Below, piece by piece: positions 6,590 through 15,741 of a stretch of DNA of 64,000 bases (position 1 is the first letter of the stretch; every line of letters begins with the position of its first letter). Under the pieces are notes generated by a model. That model was not told where the DNA came from, ran no database searches, and saw nothing but the letters and a program-made list of their open reading frames with translations. The stretch lies in NCBI RefSeq assembly GCF_004345265.1, contig NZ_SLUM01000009.1, positions 62,001-126,000 of the forward strand, read 5' to 3'. Position numbers and translations under genes: made by a program. This DNA is from Allofournierella massiliensis (GTDB lineage Bacteria > Bacillota > Clostridia > Oscillospirales > Ruminococcaceae).

Positions 6590-8884
6590 GTGACCAAACA
6601 TATTCATCGCCAGATCGTGGTGGCTTTTTCGCTGATTACCGCTGTTTGTATCGCGCTCACCGTTTCCTTCTATATTTTTTCCCGCAACGGCGCGCAGGTG
6701 CAGCACGAAGAAGCAGCCCATTCGCTGGAAGCCACTGCGGAAACCGCCCGCAATATTGTGAATTCCCACATTCAGGGGAATCTGCAAACACTGGTAACTC
6801 TTTCCTCCTTTATCGGCTACGACTCCGCGGATGGGCTCAATTCGCAGCAGCTGCTTCACGATCCCGCCTTTCTGGACCAGCTGGATGTGGTAAACTCTCA
6901 GAATGCGTTTCTGCGCATGGGTGTGGTGGACACCGCCGGGCAGGGCAGCTTTGTTCTGCTGGACGGCAGCGCCCAGCTGGAGCAGGACCTGAGCCAGGAT
7001 TCCGCCGTGCAGCGGGCACTGGCCGGTGAAGGCAACATCTCCTTCACCTTCTGGGATGATACCCTGGGCTGCTATGTGAACCGGTACGCGGTGCCCATCT
7101 ACCAGGGCGGCGTGGACGGTCCGGTGATCGGAGTGCTCACCGGCACCAACAACACCGACGCATTGCGGGAGCTGCTCAGCCCCAGCCTGCTGCTGAACGG
7201 CCAGGTCCACGCCCATATCGTAAACTCTGAGGGCAAGTTCGTAGTGCGCAACCAGACCTATTTCATCAGCGAAGACGCCCGCAGCATCTTCGATACCCCC
7301 GCCTTCAGCGATGAGCTGCAGCAGACCATCCTGAGCGCCTTCGCCGTGAACGAATCCGCCTTTTTCAGCCTGACCAACGAGCGTACCCTGTATGAGGTGG
7401 CGCTGATTCCCATGGGAGTCAACGACTGGTACATCATGTGCGTGGTTCCCCAGCGCATTCTGGTCACCGATCTGAGCCAGTGGTTTAACCTGCAGCGCAT
7501 CACCTTTTTTGTGATTTTCCTGCTGGTGATCCTGCTTACCCTCTATATCTACCGGATGATGCGCCAGAACAACCGCTCTATGAACAAACTGACTTATTTC
7601 GATTCCATCACCGGGGCCTACAACCGGGTTCGCTTTTTGCAGGAGATGCCCAGCAAGCTCACCGCCGACCCCAAAGCCCTGATCGTGCTGGACATCGACA
7701 ACGCCCCCACCATCAAAGACCTGTACGGACTGGAGCGCTTCAACTCCCTGCTGCGGCATATCAAGGAGGCGCTGGACCAGCAGATAGGCCCCACCGAGCT
7801 GTTCTGCATGGGCCGCAACGAACGCTTTTTGCTGCTTCTGGACTGCTCAGACCCGGATCAGGTACATCAGCGCATGAGCCGCTTTTTTGCTCAGATCCGC
7901 CGGTTCCGGGTGTCGGAGCATCAGAACTATCAGGCGGTGTGTTCGGCAGGTGTGCGTTTTGTGACCAACACCACCCCGGACCTGGAGCGGGCGATCACCG
8001 AAGCGGCCATGACCGCCGAAACCACCTCCGGTTCCCGGCAGGACGAACTGCTTTTCTTCGACCCGGCCATCTACGAACCGGTCATCCTGCGCAATCAGAT
8101 TGAGGAAAGCATGGACGCCGCACTGATGAGCGGTGAATTCGTGATGAAGCTGCAGCCCAAAATCGACCTTGTCACCGGCCGCCCCGGCGGTGCCGAAGCG
8201 CTGGTGCGCTGGGTCCGGCCGGACGGGCTTTCCTTCTACCCGGACCAGTTCATTCCCGTATTCGAAAAGAACGGCTTCTGTGTGGATCTGGATTTTTACA
8301 TGGTGGATCAGGCCTGCCGCACCCTGCGCCGCTGGCTGGACGAAGGGCGCGATGTGATTCCCATCTCGGTGAACCAGTGCCGGCTGATGCTGTATGAGGC
8401 AGGGTATGTGCAGCGCCTGTGCAGCATTCTGAACCGCTGGAACATTCCGCCCCGGCTGATTGTGCTGGAGGTGACCGAAAGCCTTGCGCTGGAAAGCATC
8501 GACCGGGTGCGGGCCGTGCTGCTCGGGCTGCATGGTCAGGGGTTTTCCATCTCGATGGACGATTTCGGCAGCGGCTACTCCTCGCTGAATACCCTGAAGG
8601 ATCTGCCCATCGACGAGCTGAAGCTGGATCGGGTATTCCTGGCCGCCCGGGATGAAACCGACGAGGAAAAACGGGATCTGGTTCTGAAAAATGTGATTCA
8701 TCTGGCCCAGGAGCTGCACATCACCACCGTGGTGGAGGGTGTGGAAACTGAGGCTCAGCTGGATTTCATTCGCCGCATGCACTGCGATCTGGCCCAGGGC
8801 TACTACTTCGACCGGCCCATCAGTGTGGAGGAATTCGAACAGAAATACCTGCCCATCCCCCATCCGGATCGGCATATTTCATAA
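6590..8884 (+). CDS. Membrane c-di-GMP phosphodiesterase (degenerate GGDEF-EAL)
   Basis: A 764-aa inner-membrane signalling enzyme. The start GTG at 6590 is preferred (AGGAAGGGA 9 bases upstream) over a TTG at 6584, which is too close to that site. TM1 is near 10-28, an extracytoplasmic dCache-like sensor of ~270 residues follows, and TM2 is near 305-325. The GGDEF domain is degenerate: GRNERF replaces the signature, so no cyclase activity is expected. The EAL domain keeps AEALVRW, SVN, LEVTES, DDFGSGYSSL, the Lys of ELKLDRVF and EGVETE, which indicates active hydrolysis of c-di-GMP. It is monocistronic. No c-di-GMP effector is visible nearby; glycan or adhesion control is a guess. Confidence 0.92.
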   Translation: MTKHIHRQIVVAFSLITAVCIALTVSFYIFSRNGAQVQHEEAAHSLEATAETARNIVNSHIQGNLQTLVTLSSFIGYDSADGLNSQQLLHDPAFLDQLDVVNSQNAFLRMGVVDTAGQGSFVLLDGSAQLEQDLSQDSAVQRALAGEGNISFTFWDDTLGCYVNRYAVPIYQGGVDGPVIGVLTGTNNTDALRELLSPSLLLNGQVHAHIVNSEGKFVVRNQTYFISEDARSIFDTPAFSDELQQTILSAFAVNESAFFSLTNERTLYEVALIPMGVNDWYIMCVVPQRILVTDLSQWFNLQRITFFVIFLLVILLTLYIYRMMRQNNRSMNKLTYFDSITGAYNRVRFLQEMPSKLTADPKALIVLDIDNAPTIKDLYGLERFNSLLRHIKEALDQQIGPTELFCMGRNERFLLLLDCSDPDQVHQRMSRFFAQIRRFRVSEHQNYQAVCSAGVRFVTNTTPDLERAITEAAMTAETTSGSRQDELLFFDPAIYEPVILRNQIEESMDAALMSGEFVMKLQPKIDLVTGRPGGAEALVRWVRPDGLSFYPDQFIPVFEKNGFCVDLDFYMVDQACRTLRRWLDEGRDVIPISVNQCRLMLYEAGYVQRLCSILNRWNIPPRLIVLEVTESLALESIDRVRAVLLGLHGQGFSISMDDFGSGYSSLNTLKDLPIDELKLDRVFLAARDETDEEKRDLVLKNVIHLAQELHITTVVEGVETEAQLDFIRRMHCDLAQGYYFDRPISVEEFEQKYLPIPHPDRHIS

Positions 8885-8941
8885 GATTTTCACTGCATTT
8901 CCGGCAGAACTTCCAAAGTTTTTTTCGCCCCTGTTTTTTTA

Positions 8942-8971
8942 TTGACAAGGCTTTCCCACCTGTGCTATTCT
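8942..8971 (+). promoter_or_regulatory. Promoter of the antiterminator-PTS operon
   Basis: Perfect -35 TTGACA (8942-8947), an 18-bp spacer and an extended -10 TATTCT (8966-8971) with an upstream TG. The transcript begins just before the RAT element. Confidence 0.8.
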
Positions 8972-8993
8972 GTGAACAGTTCAAAGTCGATAC

Positions 8994-9022
8994 GGCTTGT
9001 GACTGGTAATGCAGGCAAGACC
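8994..9022 (+). promoter_or_regulatory. RAT ribonucleic antiterminator (BglG/LicT-type)
   Basis: The 29-base element from 8994 carries the RAT hallmarks TTGTGACTG and GCAGGCAAGACC in the usual order. Its 3' end (from 9017) is also the 5' arm of the following terminator. Binding of the CAT domain of the antiterminator encoded downstream would block the terminator and let transcription enter the PTS operon. Confidence 0.9.
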
Positions 9023-9072
9023 AAACTTCTCCCGGTGCGATTTGATCGCCGGGTGTGGTTTGGTCTTTTTTA
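9017..9072 (+). terminator. RAT-overlapping conditional terminator
   Basis: AAGACCAAAC (9017-9026) pairs perfectly with GTTTGGTCTT (9058-9067), with an inner CCCGG/CCGGG stem and a T run. The first bases are shared with the RAT, so the two structures exclude each other. Confidence 0.9.
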
Positions 9073-9175
9073 TTTGCCGAAACCGGTCGTTTCAAGGCTA
9101 CGTGATGGAAGGAAAGGTGATAAAACGCATGAAGCATGGCATGTCTGCCGGTGCGTTTTCCGGGGGGATGCACGC

Positions 9176-10060
9176 ATGACCTCCCCCATGGAACAGCACG
9201 GCACCTACAAAATTGTGCGGGTGATCGGCAGCAACTTCGTCTGCTCCCAGGACTCCAGCGGCCAGGAAATCATTCTGCGTGGGCTGGGCATCGGGTTCAA
9301 AAAATCTGCCGGAGATCTTCTGCCCGCCGCCCGGGTGGAAAAGATCTACGCCCTGCGGGATCCCGGCCAGTGCGACCGGCTGATGCAGCTGATGCAGGAT
9401 GTTCCCAGCGAATATCTGGACATCAGCACCCACATCATCGAAACCGCCGAGCGGGTGCTGGGGCGGCGGCTCAGCGAAAACGTGTATATCACCCTCACGG
9501 ACCATATCTCCTTTGCGGTGGAGCGGCTCCGGAACGGGGTGGAATACCCCAACCAGCTGCTCTGGGAGATCAAAAACTTCTATCCCCAGGAATACGCACT
9601 GGGCCAGCAGGCGCTGGACGTGATCGAAAGCGTGCTGGGCCTGCGGCTGCCCGAGGACGAAGCCGGATTCATGGCGCTTCATATCGTGAACGCCGAGCTG
9701 GACGGCCGCATGGCGGACATGGTTCCCATCACCAAGCTGATCCGCGAGGTGGTCAACTACGCCCAGGCCTACTACGGCGTGACCTTTGACGAAAGCTCGG
9801 TGGACTACGAGAGATTCGTGGTGCACCTGAAGTTTCTGGCCCAGCGGCTGTTCCAGGGCCGCTACGCGCCGGATGGCGATACCGGCTTCCAGAATCTGAT
9901 CGCCCGTCACTACGCAGCCGACTACGAATGCGCACAGGCCATCGGCCAGCACATCCGCGAAACCTTTGATTTGAACTTTCCCAGCAGCGAACAGTTCTTT
10001 TTAACCGTCCATCTGCACCGGCTTTCGGTGTCGATGGGCCTGAGTACAGAGGAGGAATGA
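9176..10060 (+). CDS. BglG/LicT-family transcriptional antiterminator
   Basis: A 294-aa antiterminator. The N-terminal ~60-residue CAT RNA-binding domain includes NFVCSQDSSGQEI and GLGIGFKKSAGD. Two PRD domains follow, with the conserved histidines visible in STHIIET, LTDHISF, MALHIV and VVHLKF, where EI/HPr and EII phosphorylation act in this family. The ATG at 9176 follows a GGGGGG stretch. The upstream RAT/terminator makes this an autoregulated operon: when the sugar is transported, EIIB no longer phosphorylates PRD1 and the dimer stabilises the RAT. The PTS gene overlaps or abuts its stop. It resembles LicT/SacT in its RAT, although the transporter is glucose-type, where GlcT is the usual partner. 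Confidence 0.92.
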   Translation: MTSPMEQHGTYKIVRVIGSNFVCSQDSSGQEIILRGLGIGFKKSAGDLLPAARVEKIYALRDPGQCDRLMQLMQDVPSEYLDISTHIIETAERVLGRRLSENVYITLTDHISFAVERLRNGVEYPNQLLWEIKNFYPQEYALGQQALDVIESVLGLRLPEDEAGFMALHIVNAELDGRMADMVPITKLIREVVNYAQAYYGVTFDESSVDYERFVVHLKFLAQRLFQGRYAPDGDTGFQNLIARHYAADYECAQAIGQHIRETFDLNFPSSEQFFLTVHLHRLSVSMGLSTEEE

Positions 10061-10065
10061 AACCT

Positions 10066-12195
10066 ATGAAAGACAAAATCTTCGGCGTATTGCAGCGTGT
10101 GGGCCGCTCCTTCATGCTGCCCATCGCCATCCTGCCGGTGGCCGGCCTGTTTCTGGGCATCGGCGGCTCGCTGACCAACGAGACCATGCTGGAGGCCTAC
10201 GGCCTGATGGGCCTGCTGGGCCCCGGCACCTTTGCCAACGCGATTCTGCAGGTGCTCAACTCCGCCGGCTCGGTAGTGTTCAACAACCTGCCCATCATCT
10301 TCGCCATGGGCGTAGCCATCGGCATGGCCAAGCAGGAAAAGGAAGTTGCGGCCCTGGCTTCCGCCATCGCCTTCTTCATCATGCACGCCACCATCGGCGC
10401 CATGATCGGCGCCTTCGGCGCGCCGGATCTGGCGGGCGCCACCGCCGATGTGCTGGGCATGACCAGCCTGCAGATGGGCGTGTTCGGCGGCATTCTGGTG
10501 GGCCTTGGCACCGCGGCGCTGCACAACCGGTTCTATAAGATCCAGTTGCCCCAGGTGCTCTCCTTCTTCAGCGGCACCCGTTTCGTGCCCATCATCTCCT
10601 CCGCCGTTTACCTGCTGGTGGGCATCGCCATGTACTACATCTGGCCCACCATTCAGATCGGCATCAACGCTCTGGGCGGCTTTGTGCTGGCCTCCGGCTA
10701 CGCGGGCACCTGGCTGTACGGCTTCATCGAACGCGCACTGATCCCCTTCGGCCTGCATCATGTGTTCTACATCCCCTTCTGGCAGACCGCCGTGGGCGGC
10801 ACCGCCGTTGTGGGCGGTCAGCTGGTGGAAGGCGCGCAGAACATCTTCTTTGCCGAGCTGGCTACCCCCGGCATCACCCATTTCTCGGTATCCGCCACCC
10901 GTTTCATGACCGGCAAGTTCCCCCTGATGATCTTCGGCCTGCCCGGTGCTGCCTTCGCCATGTACCGCTGCGCAAAGCCCGAGAACCGCAAGGCTGTGGG
11001 CGGCCTGCTGCTCAGCGCAGCCCTCACCTCCATGCTCACCGGTATCACCGAGCCCCTGGAATTCACCTTCCTGTTCGTGGCTCCCGCCATGTACATGGTG
11101 CACTGTGTGCTGGCCGGCGCTTCCTACATGATCATGCACATCCTGAACGTGGGCGTGGGCCTGACCTTCTCCGGCGGCCTGATCGACCTGACCCTGTTCG
11201 GCATCATGCAGGGCAACGAAAAGACCAGCTGGCTGTGGATTCCCGTGGTGGGCGTCGTCTACTTCGTGGTTTATTACTTCGTGTTCAGCTTCATGATCCG
11301 CAAGTTCAACTACATGACCCCTGGCCGCGACGACAACGCCGAGGCCAAGCTCTATACCCGTAAGGATCTGGAAGCCCGCAAGAAGGCCGGTGAAGTAACC
11401 GAGGCCGAAGCGGCGGACGAGCTCTCCGCTCAGATCACCCAGGGCCTTGGCGGCAAGGACAACATCTCCGACGTGGACTGCTGCATCACCCGCCTGCGCT
11501 GCACCGTGAAGGACCCCGCCAAGGTGGACCAGCAGCTGCTCAAATCCACCGGCGCTTCCGGCGTAATCTGCAAGGGCCAGGGCGTTCAGGTGGTTTACGG
11601 TCCCCGGGTATCCGTGATCAAGTCCGATCTGGAGGCCTACCTGAAATCCTCCGCTTCCGATCATCCCGCTCCGGTGGCAAAGCCCGCGCAGGAAGCGAAA
11701 CCCGTTGAGACCAAACCCGCCGACGCCCCCAAGGCCGGAGGCGGGCGACTGACCGTGGTAAGCCCTCTGGCCGGTAAGATCATCCCAGTGGAAGAGGTTG
11801 CCGACGGCGTATTCAGTGAAAAGATGGTGGGCGACGGCTTCGCCGTGGAACCCGAGGCGGACGAGGTTCTGGCCCCGGCGGACGGTGAGATCACTCTGGT
11901 GTTCGACACCAAGCACGCCTTCACCATGCGCACCGCCCAGGGCGTGGATCTTCTGGTTCACATGGGCATCGACACCATCCGCCTGAACGGCGAACCCTTC
12001 ACCCTGAGCATCAAGCAGGGCGATGTCGTGAAGGCCGGTCAGCCCATCGGCACCATGGACCGCGCCGCCATTCTGGCCGCAGGCTACCGCACCGTGACCC
12101 CCGTTGTGGTGGGCAATCTGGCCGATCTGGGCGGCTTCAAGCTGACCCGCACCGGCGAGGTAAAGGCCGGCGACGCGGTGATGGAAGTTTTCTGA
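10066..12195 (+). CDS. ptsG: PTS glucose-type transporter, EIICBA fusion
   Basis: A 709-aa membrane permease-kinase. The EIIC domain (about 1-410) starts with the family sequence RSFMLPIAILPVAGLFLGIG and has ~10 helices. The EIIB domain has phospho-cysteine Cys473 in DCCITRLRC. A Pro/Ala-rich linker leads to EIIA with the active His632 in LLVHMGIDT. The start at 10066 has GAGGAGG 10 bases upstream; an ATG at 10057, overlapping the antiterminator stop, is too close to that site. It imports and phosphorylates a hexose, most likely glucose or a related sugar such as maltose or GlcNAc. Expression depends on the RAT leader. Confidence 0.9.
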   Translation: MKDKIFGVLQRVGRSFMLPIAILPVAGLFLGIGGSLTNETMLEAYGLMGLLGPGTFANAILQVLNSAGSVVFNNLPIIFAMGVAIGMAKQEKEVAALASAIAFFIMHATIGAMIGAFGAPDLAGATADVLGMTSLQMGVFGGILVGLGTAALHNRFYKIQLPQVLSFFSGTRFVPIISSAVYLLVGIAMYYIWPTIQIGINALGGFVLASGYAGTWLYGFIERALIPFGLHHVFYIPFWQTAVGGTAVVGGQLVEGAQNIFFAELATPGITHFSVSATRFMTGKFPLMIFGLPGAAFAMYRCAKPENRKAVGGLLLSAALTSMLTGITEPLEFTFLFVAPAMYMVHCVLAGASYMIMHILNVGVGLTFSGGLIDLTLFGIMQGNEKTSWLWIPVVGVVYFVVYYFVFSFMIRKFNYMTPGRDDNAEAKLYTRKDLEARKKAGEVTEAEAADELSAQITQGLGGKDNISDVDCCITRLRCTVKDPAKVDQQLLKSTGASGVICKGQGVQVVYGPRVSVIKSDLEAYLKSSASDHPAPVAKPAQEAKPVETKPADAPKAGGGRLTVVSPLAGKIIPVEEVADGVFSEKMVGDGFAVEPEADEVLAPADGEITLVFDTKHAFTMRTAQGVDLLVHMGIDTIRLNGEPFTLSIKQGDVVKAGQPIGTMDRAAILAAGYRTVTPVVVGNLADLGGFKLTRTGEVKAGDAVMEVF

Positions 12196-12231
12196 TCTGC
12201 TATCCTCTCAACTCCTAAATACACAGATGCG

Positions 12232-12275
12232 CAAAGCCCCGGCCTGTTTTCAGGCCGGGGCTTTGTGTTTGTTTT
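12232..12275. terminator. Bidirectional terminator between PTS and M23 genes
   Basis: A perfect 15-bp stem, CAAAGCCCCGGCCTG / CAGGCCGGGGCTTTG, with a TTTT loop and a T-rich 3' side. It lies between convergent genes. Confidence 0.9.
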
Positions 12276-12289
12276 GATGTTTTATAGGC

Positions 12290-13036
12290 TCAGCCCTCGC
12301 TCAGATACTGGCGGGGGTCCTCGTAATTGCCGCCGCGCAGGGTTTCCAGATGCAGGTGCGGCTCCAGTGCGCTTTCCGCCGGGGCCTGATCCAGCGTAGC
12401 GATGGCCTGACCGGCCAGCACCTCGTCGCCTGCCTTCACCAGCACGCTTCCGCTGGCAAGGCCGCAGTAGCGCCAGGTGATGGCGCCGTCGTCGATCTCC
12501 ACGATCTGGCCCCACATGCCGTCCTCATACACGGCGGTGACCCGCCCGGCCACCGCGCTCTTTACCGGGCTTTCGGCCTCACAGAAGATGTCCAGTCCGT
12601 TGTGGGTGCGCCAGTCCTTCAGGGTCTCGTTATACACCAGCTCATCGCCGCTATATTCCTGCCCGGTCTGCCCATCCACCGGCCACACGAAGGAGGGCGC
12701 CGGCGCAGCGGCAGGCTCTTCGGGTGCGGCAGTAGGCGCGGGCTGCTCCGACGAGCCAGAGGAGGAAGCCGGCGAGGGCGATGGCCTGGCCGAGGCGCTG
12801 GGCCTGGGCGTAGCGGTGGGGGCGGGAGTGGCCTTGATGGGCACATCCTCCACATCCTGTTCTACCGGCGCTTTGGGCAAATCCCATACTGCCTCACCTC
12901 CCTGATCGGTCTGCGGTTTGTTTTGTTCCACAATGTTTTTCACGGCAAAAAAGCTGCACGCCGCCGCGATCACGATGCACAGCGAAAGGGCCCAGTACAG
13001 CCCCCTGCCCCGAAACAACGAAGCGATCCATTTCAT
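12290..13036 (-). CDS. SpoIIQ-like membrane-anchored M23 (LytM) protein
   Basis: A 248-aa protein with a TM anchor at about 13-33, a Pro/Ser/Ala-rich linker (65-115) and an M23 domain. The zinc ligands look intact: His145-x3-Asp149 and His229 of HLH. The usual Y-x-H-L motif reads YCGL, so the accessory histidine is lost, as it also is in Bacillus SpoIIQ. SpoIIQ is the forespore partner of SpoIIIAH in the engulfment channel. A sequence resembling a sigma-F/sigma-G promoter lies upstream, which supports this assignment. Alternatively it is a general cell-wall endopeptidase. SpoIIIAH is not in the window. Confidence 0.65.
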   Translation of the reverse strand: MKWIASLFRGRGLYWALSLCIVIAAACSFFAVKNIVEQNKPQTDQGGEAVWDLPKAPVEQDVEDVPIKATPAPTATPRPSASARPSPSPASSSGSSEQPAPTAAPEEPAAAPAPSFVWPVDGQTGQEYSGDELVYNETLKDWRTHNGLDIFCEAESPVKSAVAGRVTAVYEDGMWGQIVEIDDGAITWRYCGLASGSVLVKAGDEVLAGQAIATLDQAPAESALEPHLHLETLRGGNYEDPRQYLSEG

Positions 13037-13115
13037 TCCCTTTGCTCCTTATCTTTTGCAGTTTTGCGGCGGCACAGCCGGTTGCCTCGTCGGTGTTCCG
13101 TTGCCGCTTTGCCTT

Positions 13116-13145
13116 TAGTTTTGCGCCAAAGCCGCCGGTTTATAC
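13116..13145 (-). promoter_or_regulatory. Candidate sigma-F/sigma-G promoter of the M23 gene
   Basis: On the minus strand GTATA (13145-13141), 15 bp, then CGCAAAACTA (13125-13116). This fits the forespore consensus as I remember it (GYATA and GGNRANANTW) at all but one base. It lies ~80 bp upstream of the M23 start. No sigma-A promoter is obvious for this gene. Confidence 0.45.
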
Positions 13146-13161
13146 ATGTGCCGTCTGTCAC

Positions 13162-13190
13162 TTGAAATCCCCTTTTGCGGATAGTACAAT
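13162..13190 (+). promoter_or_regulatory. Promoter of psuK-psuG
   Basis: -35 TTGAAA (13162-13167), 17 bp, -10 TACAAT (13185-13190). No operator-like palindrome is evident between it and psuK. Confidence 0.75.
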
Positions 13191-13250
13191 AAGGTTGAAA
13201 AACCTCACCGGCCGCAGGCGGCGGCCAATTCAAGGAACGGGGGGCTGTTT

Positions 13251-14180
13251 TTGACGAAACCTTACATTGCCGGCATCGGCGGCGCCAACGTGGACATTCA
13301 CGGCCAGAGCTTCGCGCCCCTGATCATGCGGGATTCCAATCCCGGTCGGCTGCATCTGTCCATGGGCGGCGTGATGCGCAATATTCTGGACAACCTCACC
13401 CGTCTGGGCGAAGCCTGCCAGATTGTAACTGCAGTGGGCGACGATGCCTACGGTCAGATGCTGCGCACCGGCTGCCAGGCACTGGGCATGGGCACCGACG
13501 GCATGCTCACCCGGCCGAGGCATTCCTCCTCCACCTACATCTCCATCATGGACTCCGCCGGCGATATGCTGGTAGCCATGAGCGACATGCGCATTCTCAC
13601 CGAGATGGACGAGGGCTTTGTGGCCGGCCAGATGGAGCTTCTGAACGGGGCCGAACTGGTGGTGTGCGACGGTAACCTTTCCGCCAGCGCGCTGAATTAT
13701 CTGACCGCCCACTGCACTGCGCCCCTGTGTGTGGACCCGGTGAGCACCACCTGGGCCCGCAAGCTGGTGCCCATTCTGGGCCGGTTCGACACCATCAAAC
13801 CCAACCGGCTGGAGATGGAGATTCTGGCGGACATGCCCATTGCCACCGAAGAGGATCTGGAAGAGGCCTGCACCCGCGTGCTTGCCGCAGGCGTACGCCG
13901 GGTCTTTGTGAGTCTCGGCGCGGACGGCATCTATTACAAGGGGCCGGGCGGCAGCATCCACCGGCGCAGCCGCCGCTTCGACAGGATGGTCAATGCCACC
14001 GGCGCAGGCGACGCCACCATGGCGGGCATCCTGCACGCCACCCGCAAGGGGCTGGACGAAAGTGAGATTCTGGACTGGGCTCTGGGCGCCGGCCTTGTGG
14101 CCATCAGCGGCAAGGACACCATCAACCCCGACATGAGCGAACAAGCCATTCAACAAATGATAAAGGAGTATGTGAAATGA
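13251..14180 (+). CDS. psuK: Pseudouridine kinase (PfkB family)
   Basis: A 309-aa ribokinase-family kinase read from a TTG at 13251 behind an AAGGAACGGGGGG stretch. Its N-terminus, [16 protein letters not shown], is typical of the nucleoside-kinase branch. The catalytic [11 protein letters not shown] motif near residue 250 carries the base Asp. The psuG start overlaps its stop (ATGA). PsuK phosphorylates pseudouridine to pseudouridine 5'-phosphate, which PsuG then splits into uracil and ribose 5-phosphate. The assignment rests mainly on the coupling with psuG. No dedicated nucleoside transporter is adjacent. Confidence 0.88.
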   Translation: MTKPYIAGIGGANVDIHGQSFAPLIMRDSNPGRLHLSMGGVMRNILDNLTRLGEACQIVTAVGDDAYGQMLRTGCQALGMGTDGMLTRPRHSSSTYISIMDSAGDMLVAMSDMRILTEMDEGFVAGQMELLNGAELVVCDGNLSASALNYLTAHCTAPLCVDPVSTTWARKLVPILGRFDTIKPNRLEMEILADMPIATEEDLEEACTRVLAAGVRRVFVSLGADGIYYKGPGGSIHRRSRRFDRMVNATGAGDATMAGILHATRKGLDESEILDWALGAGLVAISGKDTINPDMSEQAIQQMIKEYVK

Positions 14181-15094
14181 ATCTGAAGCAGTATCTGGAC
14201 ATCACCCCCGAGATTAAGACCGCTCTGGAAGAGGGCAAGCCCGTTGTTGCGCTGGAGAGCACCATCCTCTCCCACGGTATGCCCTACCCCCAGAACCTGG
14301 AATTCGCCGCTGAGGTAGAGAAGATCATCCGCGCCGAGGGCGCTGTTCCCGCCACCATGGCCATCATCGACGGCCGCATGAAGGTGGGCCTGTCTGCCGG
14401 GGAGCTGGAGCTGATGTGCAAGGGCGAAGGCGTTGTGAAGGTAAGCCGCCGCGACCTGCCCATCATTCTGGCCGAGGGCGGCACCGGCGCCACCACTGTG
14501 GCTTCCACCATGATTCTGGCCAGCCTGGCTGGCATCAAGTTCTTTGCCACCGGTGGCATCGGCGGCGTACATCGCGGCGCCGAAACCACCATGGACATCA
14601 GCGCCGACCTGCAGGAGCTGGCCCACACCTCTGTGGCCGTGGTCTGCGCGGGCGCCAAGATGATTCTGGACATCGGCCTGACTCTGGAATATCTGGAGAC
14701 CATGGGCGTTCCCGTTCTGGGCTTCCAGACCAGCGACTTCCCCGCCTTCTACTGCCGTAAGAGCGGCTTCGGCGTGGACTACGCCGCCAAGGACGCTGCC
14801 GACGTTGCCAGGATCGCCAAGACCAAGTGGGATCTGGGCCTTGCCGGCGGCATGCTGATCGGCAACCCGGTGCCCGAGGAGTTCGCCATGGACTTCGACG
14901 AGATGAGCGCCATCATCGACAAGGCTCTGGCCAGCGCCAACGCCGACGGCGTGCGCGGCAAGAGCATCACCCCCTACCTGCTGGCCCATATTGTGGAATA
15001 CACCCAGGGCCGCAGCCTGGCCACCAACATCCAGCTGGCCTACAACAATGCCCGTGTGGCTGCCCGCATCGCCCGCGAGTACACCGCGCTGTAA
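14177..15094 (+). CDS. psuG: Pseudouridine-5'-phosphate glycosidase
   Basis: A 305-aa member of the PsuG/IndA family, full length. Family-specific stretches are clear: [16 protein letters not shown] near residues 26-41, [25 protein letters not shown] and GNPVPEEF. These surround the manganese site and the catalytic lysine in PsuG structures. It reversibly cleaves the C-C glycosidic bond of pseudouridine 5'-phosphate, salvaging uracil and ribose 5-phosphate from RNA breakdown. It is coupled to psuK by a 4-base overlap. Codon use is dominated by C-ending codons, as expected of a well-expressed gene here. Confidence 0.95.
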   Translation: MNLKQYLDITPEIKTALEEGKPVVALESTILSHGMPYPQNLEFAAEVEKIIRAEGAVPATMAIIDGRMKVGLSAGELELMCKGEGVVKVSRRDLPIILAEGGTGATTVASTMILASLAGIKFFATGGIGGVHRGAETTMDISADLQELAHTSVAVVCAGAKMILDIGLTLEYLETMGVPVLGFQTSDFPAFYCRKSGFGVDYAAKDAADVARIAKTKWDLGLAGGMLIGNPVPEEFAMDFDEMSAIIDKALASANADGVRGKSITPYLLAHIVEYTQGRSLATNIQLAYNNARVAARIAREYTAL

Positions 15095-15741
15095 GCGTTT
15101 TTCTCAAACCCGCAAAAGCCCTCTGCCTGCCGGCAGGGGGCTTTTTTCTGCACAAACAGGTTACCCGCCACGCAGCCCCGTCTGGCCGCCGTGATATGGT
15201 TCATGATCCGCTGCACCGCGTTTTTCTCCAGCCAGGTGTCCGCATCCACCGTGAGAAAATGGCGGGTGCGCACCCGACTGAGACCCAGATTCAGCGCATT
15301 CGCCTTGCCCGGCTGGCCGCAGTACAGATACCGCACCGGCCGATTCTGCGGCGCAAGGCGTGCCATAGCCTGAATCCGGGCCTTTGTGCCGTCGGTGGAG
15401 ACATTGTCCACCGCCAGAATGCAGATGCGCCCGCCGTAGTTCTGGCACAACAGCGCCTGAATGGTGCCGGCGATGCTTTCCTCCTCGTTGTGGGCGCACA
15501 GAATGACCGTGGTATCCTCATCGGTTTTCGGATATTCCCGCACCCTTCGGTGCAGCAGATTGGAAAAGAACATGGCGCTCATCAGATAGCCCGGCAGAAA
15601 GGCCACCCCCGTGACCACCGCCCACACATAGGCCGGTGGCAAAAACTCTGCGGCCGACTGAATCCACGGGATCGACAGCCATATCGACAGTGTGAGCCAC
15701 AGCACGCCGAACCCCACGGAAAGGATGAATTTTTTCTTCAC
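15040..15741 (-). pseudogene. 3'-truncated membrane glycosyltransferase family 2
   Basis: The frame starts with GTG at 15741 behind GGGAGGG. It encodes two N-terminal membrane segments (about 8-25 and 35-62) and the first half of a GT2 domain: ILCAHNEEES, NVSTDGT, GKANALNLGL and the metal site TVDADTWLE. Full-length relatives of the poly-GlcNAc-synthase type exceed 400 residues and continue with a Q/RxxRW motif and more TM helices. Here family-like sequence stops near AGNLFVQ (about base 15150). The frame then runs through the psuG terminator and antisense into psuG. The gene has therefore lost its catalytic 3' half and is probably nonfunctional. The break could mark insertion of the psuKG unit or a deletion. 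Confidence 0.75.
15114..15147. terminator. Terminator after psuG
   Basis: AAAAGCCCTCTGCC and GGCAGGGGGCTTTT arms followed by a T run. On the opposite strand it coincides with the point where similarity in the truncated glycosyltransferase ends. Confidence 0.85.

Noticed and set aside
9922-11961. A 679-codon open frame on the minus strand opposite the PTS gene
   Set aside because: Composition is low-complexity His/Gly/Ala/Gln, there is no start context, and the plus-strand frame encodes a clear EIICBA.
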